A stretch of DNA of 64,000 bases from Sebastes aleutianus. Lineage: Eukaryota > Chordata > Actinopteri > Perciformes > Sebastidae. Location of the stretch: positions 29,854,189 through 29,918,188 of the forward strand of contig CAKAKS010000060.1 in the NCBI GenBank assembly GCA_916700875.1. Reading direction: 5' to 3'. The notes under the pieces were generated by a model. That model saw only the letters and a program-made list of their open reading frames with translations, did no database searches and was not told the origin of the DNA. Below, in pieces: positions 57,903-64,000 of the stretch (positions are counted from its first letter, which is position 1; every line of letters starts with the position of its first letter). The translations under genes and the position numbers were made by a program.

Positions 57903-57984
57903 TTATTCTCTATTCAAACTCAATAATTCTGACTGATGACTTGGAGATGTTTGTCCTTGTCTGCCTAATGGGCTGAGGTCGAAC
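57903..57984 (-). CDS. MHC II beta exon 5 (cytoplasmic tail)
   Basis: Acceptor CATGTTTCAG ends at 57985. The AG left from exon 4 plus G gives Arg, then FDLSPLGRQGQTSPSHQSEL to LSLNRE and TAA at 57903-57905. At 26 residues past the Arg, the tail is longer than in human DRB. The intron before it is only 120 bp. Confidence 0.85.
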
Positions 57985-60900
57985 CTGAAACATGAAAAGA
58001 AAGTGTTATAAAACCAGTTTTCACAGTCTAACAATGAAAACAATGAACCCGGCACAGAAGAAAAAGGGAATGGTTTCATAATACGGACACTGACGTCAAC
58101 ACACCTCTTTTTCCACCAGTAGTAAGCTGCTCCACCAGTGGCTGCAGTGAAGCCGATCAAGAAGACGACGATACCCACTGCCATCTTCAGGTGTTTAGCA
58201 TCCAGTGACGAGGTGTCTAAGTGAGAGAAGTAATGACAGTGAATCTGCTCACACATCCTTTAGCAGATCAGCATGATTAGTGACTTCTCTAACCCCTCTC
58301 TAGGCCAGGAATCAATGTTGTAAGGTGACATGAAGATAAAATTAGCACCATCTGAAAGCAAGCCTTGGGGACAAAATCACTTTTATAAATAGTTCAAATG
58401 CTTAGTAATTCCTTATTTATATTAACAGCCATCAAGCTGCTTGAGTGATATTTAGAAAAAAAGACTATATTTAAGGAAAAATGGCACAACATTTGTTCTG
58501 AAGAATATGACATGCCCACTGATGTCGTCACGGTTCACACTTCAGGTTAACGAAAACCTGCTGTTTTTTGATTCCAGCTGGGACAACCCGTTCTCACTCC
58601 TAACTTGACAAATACCGACGCTTGGTCAGTGCCTTTCGGCGTCTGATACCGCCAAACCGAGGCACACTGTAGCGTCTGTACGAGACGCACTGGGCTATCA
58701 AGGCGTGTTATTAATACATAGCAGGACGACGGATGCTAAAATTGAAAGAGAAAGTGTCTGCTACGTATGGAGTGTTAGCACAGAGTAGCAGGAGTCAGAT
58801 TTCACACACTTATCACGGGAAGAGAGAGAGTTGACCGACAAGACGATGGCGGAGGATTCGGTGTCAAAGTGAAAAGCAAAAGCGCCTATTTGGCAATATT
58901 TCGAATTTAATCCCAATGCTATAAGGGGAACCATAACGTTAATGAGGAAATCACCGTGCGGAGGACGGAGCGTTCACAGCCGGTGTGCAAGGCGCAGTGG
59001 TCGACCGGAGAAGCCAGACACAGAGCCATCCGACGTAAAAGCTCTCAGCACATATTGACCATCATCTTTTCTTGTAAAATGTCCTGTGTAATCCGTAACA
59101 CCGGTGTTGTCACAAGTTTATTAACCGATGGGAAAATTTCCTCACCGTGACATCCCTATTGTTAACATGGGAATCTTTCCCATCCATCCCATAACACATG
59201 AACGTGGCATTATCTTCAGATTGTTCTTGGAGATTTAACCAACGCGGTTCCATCTTACACCTGCTGACTCTTCTCAGTCTGGAGGGGGAATACTGTCCTA
59301 TCTCCTATCATCATGCTGCATTATGAAAATGAAAAAAGCTGGAGTCTAATTGTGAAAACTTCATTCAATTCTCTAAATATTATTCATTTCCAATTGATTT
59401 CATCCTTGTTTGAGCGTGTTTTCTCTTCCAGACTAATCCTTACCCCAGTCCACCTCCAGGCTCTCTCTCAGGCTGCTATGGTCCACCCTGCAGCTCACCC
59501 TCTCCCCTCTTCTGGGTGTGAGCTCCAGGTAAGAGTGAAGCTGGAAGCTCCAGTCCCCATTGGGCAGGATATCTGTAGACGACACATCGGTGGTGACCTC
59601 TACACCGTCTTTCAGCCAGCTCACCCACACTTCCTGGGGAAAAAACCCCACAACGCTGCACTCGAGCATGGACTGCTTCCCGTAGTCAGCTGGCTTGGTC
59701 TGATGGACCCTGACAACCGGAGGCACTGGAGTGTAGAAATGATTAGAGCAAAAGATTAGCTGAATGACCTGCTGGATGTAGAGCCTGCTTCTAGACAGAG
59801 TGCAGAAGAGCGAGTCAGAGGCTAAACAGTTTTCTTCAAGCCATTTAATTAAAGAACGGGGAGAGAACAATTGTTTCCTTTTTCCAATGAAGTAAATTAA
59901 ACCATATGAAGTGGCACTGTTAGGCCTGTAATATCCTGCTTCAAAATCTCTTTCAGTAGTAAGTAGTAGAGTAGAAATCACCGAAACATACCTTTTCGAT
60001 CCAGTGTGCTCCTTCTGAATAATCTTGCGTGGTATCTGCATTGAGTCTCCACTTCTGCTTTTCTTGCTTTCATTTTCCAACCCTGACTGTTATAATGGGC
60101 AGCGTTAATCATGCCGTATTCTCCAAAGCCAACGTACTTCCCGACCCGAGAGTCATACATGTTGTTAAGATTCTGGTTGAATATGTTTTTCACAAGATAG
60201 ACCATGTCTGTGATGTTGTCACCATACTCACAGTCAGAAATACTCTGATATACATAGCCACCTGTAACAGACAGAAAATCAGTTAGCGCAGACGACTGTG
60301 GTAATATGATAATTTATTTTATTGCAAATTTGTGGAACAAAAGCAACTTTTGCTTGCAAGTTTTTTGCAACTTTTCTGCCATGCTAAAGACATGGCTCTA
60401 TGGATGGTAATATTTTTTCTTTTCATGTTGCGCTGTCATCAGGTCAAAATCCTAATTTGTCTAATATTTTGTGACCAAATACTTGCAAAACTGATGATAT
60501 TCCCATTAGCCTTTAGGCTACTGTAGGCTACTGTGTGTGCTAATAGAGCGCTGCAGGGATGATGTCTTTTTGTAGGCCAACCAGGAAGTTAGCATCGTCC
60601 CTCAACAAAAAGCCAATGGTTCCATTGGATTTTGGACAATTGCAGAAAATAGCTCTGTGGCAAACAGAAGTTTTTGTTCAGCAAGACAGATCTTCACAAA
60701 TAAACACCACTTTTATGATTTTTGAAGCGGAAATGCAATCGCCAGAAGTAAAAAGCTAACGTTACGCTATAAACGAACTACACCACGGTCACATGACTTC
60801 ACGTCCCCACCATTAAGCTAAAGACGGACTAGTGTTCGGTGTGATGATGTTTTGTAGTCTTGTTAACCTTGCCACTTGTTAACCGCCTTTTTTAAGACAC

Positions 60901-62689
60901 GTAAAAGCTTAAAAATTCACGAGTGGGATATTTGTTGATGTATTTTATGTCGTAGAACAAAACTTTAAAATCTCTTCAGCTTGTCTTGACCTTATTTCAG
61001 GCATTTAACTAAAAACCCATTCAAAAAGATTTCCAGACGAGGGAACCGGAAGTGCTAAAATGCTAACTCATTTCCGGGTTTTAGGACTCATTCCTGCAGC
61101 ACTCTATTAGTAAAAGTTTAGCATGATAACACACTAAACTGAGATGGTGAGCATGGTAAACACATTATACCATGGGTGTATAAAGAGAATTGGTTACAGC
61201 GTCGGAGGCGGGCTCCCGCTCATTCCTATCAAAATTGCGCATGAAGTCAAATTGGCCCGACTGCCGAGTGATAAATTTCCCGGACCATCCGGTGATCTTC
61301 CACATCCATTGGGCCCATAGAGCAGACGCACTAGCGTTTTCTTTAACTCCGCCTCCGAGCCCTCGCTCCAGCCTCGTTCTGGGTCTCATTCACATGAACG
61401 GAGGAAGAGAATTAACTCTGGATTCAGCTAATAATGCATTTGACAACTTTTAGGACCTAATGATTTAAATAAGGGCTATAGGGCAAGTGTTCATAAGTTG
61501 ATTCGCCTCAAAAAAACAATCAGCTGAGTTACAGATGTCTCTTTCCTAATGTAAGTCTATGGGAAAAAGTGTTTTTGGACCCAATGGCATCACGTGACAG
61601 ACACGGAAGATGTAGTACCACCGTTTGGCCACTACCAAAATTTACTTTAAAGCCCGGCGCTTATCCTGGGTCGTGTCTAGAAGGTAACCTGCAAATTGTG
61701 AAATCTGATGTGAGATCTGCAAAAACTTGCAAAACCTCTCGCGAGACTCGCTGCCCGAGGACCTAACTTTAACCGTAACTATTCAAAGTCAATGCCTAAC
61801 CTTAACTATTCCAGGTCAATGCCTAACCTTAACTATTCAAGGTCAATGCCTAACCTTAACTAGTCGAGGTTAATACCTAACCTTAACTATTTAAGGTCAA
61901 TGCCTAACCTTAACTATTCAAGGTCAATGCCTAACCTTAACTATTCAAGGTCAATGCCTAACCTTAACTAGTCGAGGTTAATACCTAACCTTAACTATTT
62001 AAGGTCAATGCCTAACCTTAACTATTCAAGGTTAATACCTAACCTTAACCATCTCGCGAGAGTTTCCCCAATTTGCTGGATTCCTTCTAGACGCGACCCT
62101 CTTCCTGGGGGCTTGCATTATACCAGCTTTGCATCAGCATGTTAGCATTGTTATTAAGAACATGTTAGCATGCTGATGTTAGCATTTAGCTCAAAGCACG
62201 TCTGTACTTATAGGCTAAGTACATACAGAGCCGCTAGCATGGCTGTTGACTCTTGTTTTCAACTACTGAATTGAGAGACAACAGGAAGAATTTCATCTCT
62301 CAAAAGTCCAATTTTCAAGGCAACATCGAGCAATTTACAAAAGTGCATATAGGCTGCTGATGGTCACAAACACATCAAAATGATGTGATGTGGCACTTGA
62401 CAGGATATTTTCTTTAAACAACCTTTGTCTGTCTCAACAAAAGAAAACTATTAACTATGAGCATCAGAAACGCAGTTTCACAGTAGGCTACATTTTTGTA
62501 TTACAGGTGTCTGTTATCAACATTTTGTACCACTTATTTGTACCAATCATAAGGTATAAGGTAGTAAAGCCTACATACATTATACATAAATAAAAGCTAA
62601 ATGAATGCATGAAGAAACCTACCTGCTGGTATATTGCAGAGTAAAACAAGAGAAACTGTGAGTTTGAAAAGAAAATAAAGTCCCATCAT
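57903..62689 (-). CDS. MHC class II beta chain (probably non-classical)
   Basis: Spliced on the minus strand from 62623-62689, 60*** see exon entries: signal peptide, beta-1 (59992-60261), beta-2 (59444-59725), connecting/membrane (58105-58216) and tail (57903-57984). The 813 coding bases give 270 residues plus TAA; every junction is GT-AG in phase. MHC II beta pairs with an alpha chain on antigen-presenting cells to show peptides to CD4 T cells. Beta-1 has the Cys15-Cys79 pair and NIT sequon; beta-2 is a C1-type Ig domain with LECSV and VSCRV cysteines and NGDWSFQ. A membrane helix ends YYWWKKR. The gene is intact, with no frameshift. Residues W61, H81 and N82 are replaced by Y, Y and H, so peptide binding may be atypical. 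Intron 1 (2.4 kb) holds nested transposons. Confidence 0.94.
58105..58216 (-). CDS. MHC II beta exon 4 (connecting peptide, membrane helix)
   Basis: Acceptor CTCTCACTTAG ends at 58217, donor GTGTGT starts at 58104. It encodes DTSSLDAKHLK, a Gly/Ala-rich helix from MAVGIVVFLIGF to TGGAAYY, and the stop-transfer WWKKR. Confidence 0.9.
58217..59443 (-). other. MHC II beta intron 3
   Basis: 1.2 kb, most of it occupied by the BED-finger hAT relic (58704-59158). The rest is featureless. Confidence 0.75.
58704..59158 (+). pseudogene. hAT element relic with BED start, copy 2
   Basis: Second copy of the relic at 23922-24413: ATG at 58846 reads MAEDSVSK then stops, followed by codons for AKAPIWQYF in the same frame. 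Ends CACCGTGACATCCCTA. It lies antisense to the MHC gene. Confidence 0.65.
59444..59725 (-). CDS. MHC II beta exon 3 (beta-2 Ig domain)
   Basis: Acceptor TTCTACACTCCAG ends at 59726, donor GTAAGG starts at 59443. It encodes the C1-set Ig domain with VPPVVRVHQTKP, MLECSVVGFFPQEVWVSWLK, ILPNGDWSFQLHSYLEL, and RVSCRVDHSSL. The exon is a single uninterrupted 282 bases. Confidence 0.95.
59992..60261 (-). CDS. MHC II beta exon 2 (beta-1 domain)
   Basis: Acceptor CTGTTACAG ends at 60262, donor GTATGT starts at 59991. About 90 residues: GYVYQSISDCEYG, NITDMVYL, VGKYVGFGEYG, NAAHYNSQ, AEVETQCRYHARLF. Aligned without gaps to human DRB1, Cys15, Cys79, D41, V44, G45, E52, G54, N62, S63 and Q64 are kept. 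Position 61 is Tyr, 81 Tyr and 82 His, where classical chains carry Trp, His and Asn that bond the peptide backbone. Confidence 0.94.
60539..61111. mobile_element. TIR MITE inside family-D repeat
   Basis: Inverted ends CTAATAGAGCGCTGCAGGGA and its near inverse TCATTCCTGCAGCACTCTA (with TTAG) define about 573 bp. The inner sequence has no transposase frame. The target duplication cannot be told apart from the palindromic CTAAT/ATTAG junction. Confidence 0.7.
61668..62099. mobile_element. TIR element carrying a minisatellite
   Basis: Ends GGGTCGTGTCTAGAAGG and CCTTCTAGACGCGACCC, with subterminal GCAAATTG/CAATTTGC also inverted. The centre is a 27-bp minisatellite bracketed by two TCTCGCGAGA words. 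Confidence 0.7.
61762..62051. repeat. 27-bp minisatellite, higher-order
   Basis: About ten copies of a 27-bp unit beginning CCTAACCTTAACTA and ending CAATG or TAATA. Variant units recur with a four-unit (108-bp) period: the GTCGAGGTTAATA form is at 61849-61875 and again at 61957-61983. Confidence 0.9.
62623..62689 (-). CDS. MHC II beta exon 1 (signal peptide)
   Basis: Two consecutive ATGs at 62689 and 62686 start the frame MMGLYFLFKLTVSLVLLC followed by NIPA, a typical cleavable signal peptide. One G is left before donor GTAGGT at 62622. Either ATG could be used; the first is reported. Confidence 0.9.
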
Positions 62690-64000
62690 CTCTTAAACGC
62701 TGAAAACTTTAACATAAAGTTCATAACATGCTGCATGCAAACGCCTACGTGCTCCTAAAACCTCTCAAGCTCACAAACTAAACTGCAGCTGTAAAATAAT
62801 TGACGCAGAGATGAACAGGTCTTTCAGGTTTTGCCACAGTTGTGGTTTCGTTGTCATGCTTAGAATTATTTTGTTAAGAGATACACATTCAGCACCATAC
62901 TCACATGTAAAATTAAGAAAACAGAAGTGCGGTCAGCCTAGTTTAACTCTTCACATGCAATGCCATGTCTATTATTGAGGTACTCATCACTTCCACTTCT
63001 GTATACTAATTCGCCATTCACCACTTCTTCTCTATCATGTGAGCCCAATTCCAAGTCCAAAGGTATGAATTGTTTCTTCGCCACTTAATATACTTTTATT
63101 GCATGATCAAAGCTGCAGTATTTTCAGTGTTTGAGAGCTCAAATTCATCCTTCAGAAGCTCCACACCCTTCCATATTAAAAATGTGGCAGCTATATTATC
63201 CATCACTGTGAAAATAATTAGATTCAGGCCCAAGCCAAATAAATCCTGCAGAAAAAAGGAGGCAGTTTGGAGCATCGCCATTCTGTGCCAGTATTAACAC
63301 ACGAGCAAGCAGACATGACAAACATTAGTTACTGATTTTTCATGTCAGTCAGTCTCTGCAGGAGCAGCAATATGCCCAAAAGCTTAGTCGGTGCTGTGAT
63401 AATTGGTGGTGACTTTGTGTACGTGCCAGTACTCGCACAGGCTGCTGTGATGAAGGGTTAATAAACACAAGACTGTAAGGGAATTGTTCTCTTTCATTTT
63501 AATGGGGTTTGCATGTACTCTGACATGCAGTACAATGTACAGGAACATACATTTTCAACTTCCCTTCATGTGCTTATTTGTACATGACAAACAATAAGCT
63601 ACAGACCTGATATTGTGCTACAATGTGGCAAAAGACATGGGTAGAGCTTCTGCATTTTCTTATCTATCATTAGAAAAATAAAAACATTCTTCTGTAAAGT
63701 GAAAGACAATGTGTTAGTCTGCGTGTCATGTCGAGTTCACTGCTTACATTTTTTTTTACAAATATAAAGTGTATTATGTTAAAGGGATTAAGTTGTGGAA
63801 TGGTTGTGAGAAGGAATTAAGAACGTGTAGTTCACTTAGCACATTTTTTACAAAACTTTTGCTAAACTTTAAAAAAATGTTTGAAAATAAGGTGGTGGCC
63901 ATTTATAGAACTGAATTATTAACTGATTATTATTGTGTATGAAACATTTCAAACTTTGTTATTGTGTTTGTGTTTTTGTATAGCTTAAAGGAACAATATG
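62690..64000. other. Region upstream of MHC II beta gene
   Basis: Promoter-proximal and upstream DNA. A TGACGCA word (62801-62807) resembles an X2 box but no convincing Y box (ATTGG) is visible within 200 bp of the ATG. An exon-like frame is at 63096-63245. 63300-64000 is AT-rich with no recognised gene. Confidence 0.4.
63096..63245 (-). CDS. Possible terminal exon of an upstream gene (membrane-helix-like)
   Basis: On the minus strand, a good acceptor (TTTTTTCTGCAG) ends at 63246 and opens a 49-codon frame: DLFGLGLNLIIFTVM, IAATFLIWKG, then a charged tail ending IMQ and TAA that overlaps AATAAA. The hydrophobic core with GLGL and ...TFLIWKG resembles the membrane exon of class II alpha chains (ALGL ... 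IIKG in human DRA), and its place about 400 bp upstream of the beta ATG, same strand, suits a tandem alpha-beta pair. However, it has Asp-Asn within the helix and lacks a clear connecting peptide. The remaining exons would lie past 64000. It could equally be chance. Confidence 0.25.
   Translation of the reverse strand, partial: DLFGLGLNLIIFTVMDNIAATFLIWKGVELLKDEFELSNTENTAALIMQ

Larger units (their letters stand above)
61163..62124. mobile_element. Composite insert with 9-bp target duplication CATTATACC
   Basis: CATTATACC occurs at 61163-61171 and 62116-62124, exactly flanking 944 bp that interrupt the family-D repeat. The insert is a family-E copy (61172 to about 61667: ATGGGTGTATAAAGAGAA, CATCACGTGACAGACACGG) joined to a second TIR element at 61668-62099. 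Confidence 0.65.
60262..62622 (-). other. MHC II beta intron 1 with nested transposons
   Basis: 2.4-kb intron. A family-D repeat (pieces at about 60400-60538, 61112-61171 and 62125-62245) is split by a TIR element (60539-61111) and by a composite insert (61172-62115) with a 9-bp target duplication. 62250-62622 holds no recognised feature. Confidence 0.7.

Noticed and set aside
59313..59759. 148-codon plus-strand frame
   Set aside because: Antisense of the MHC beta-2 exon and its flanks; the minus-strand reading is the real Ig domain.
61762..62051. Telomere-like repeat
   Set aside because: CCTAACC words resemble CCCTAA, but the period is 27 bp and the array lies inside a TIR element, so it is not interstitial telomere DNA.
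63372..63460. Plus-strand frame MPKSLVGAVIIGG ... VMKG with a nearby acceptor and AATAAA
   Set aside because: A faint resemblance to interferon-induced ISG12-type helices, but too short, without the GFTxxGI motif, and not supported by neighbouring exons.
1..64000. tRNA, rRNA, CRISPR or bacterial-type operon signals
   Set aside because: None seen; the regular repeats are microsatellites, a minisatellite and transposon arms.

Overview
The window is nuclear DNA of a teleost fish, most likely a spiny-rayed (percomorph) species. It has long introns with consensus GT-AG splice sites, many CA/TG microsatellites, and non-autonomous DNA transposons whose termini look like repeats I know from percomorph genomes. 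The protein homologies are also fish-like. Nothing bacterial, viral or CRISPR-like was seen, and no tRNA or rRNA gene was recognised.

Three protein-coding genes are supported. (1) Positions 4793-39804, plus strand: the last five coding exons of a raftlin gene (rftn1). Its 5' exons lie left of the window, so bases 1-4792 are intron. The introns are large (up to 17.7 kb) and full of repeats. The last exon encodes an unusually long lysine/glutamate-rich tail. (2) Positions 50355-54988, minus strand: a complete four-exon vitelline membrane outer layer 1 gene (vmo1), with a TATA box near 55064 and a six-codon last exon. (3) Positions 57903-62689, minus strand: a complete five-exon MHC class II beta-chain gene. 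Its beta-1 domain keeps the disulphide cysteines but lacks the peptide-backbone-binding residues W61, H81 and N82 of classical beta chains, which points to a non-classical lineage. A short exon-like segment at 63096-63245 on the same strand, about 400 bp upstream of the beta chain, could be the membrane exon of a neighbouring gene, perhaps the alpha partner; this is tentative.

Layout: 1-39804 raftlin exons and introns; 39805 to about 41520 the raftlin 3' region, with a TIR element carrying the first AATAAA; 41522-50303 a long gene-poor spacer with repeats; 50304 to about 55071 vmo1; 55073-57556 a spacer with a strong 44-bp-arm hairpin; 57557-62689 the MHC II beta gene; 62690-64000 its upstream region.

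Raftlin is a lipid-raft protein reported in immune-cell signalling, VMO1 a secreted egg/epithelial-surface protein and MHC II beta an antigen-presentation protein. They are neighbours, not an operon, and no shared pathway can be read from the sequence.

The most interesting signals are the divergent MHC II beta chain with an intron-free beta-2 exon, the layered transposon insertions in its first intron (including a 27-bp minisatellite bracketed by two TCTCGCGAGA motifs), and the long perfect-looking hairpin between vmo1 and the MHC gene. I did not find a demonstrably new biological system. Repeat class names and regulatory calls are inferences from termini and composition; no search could be run.
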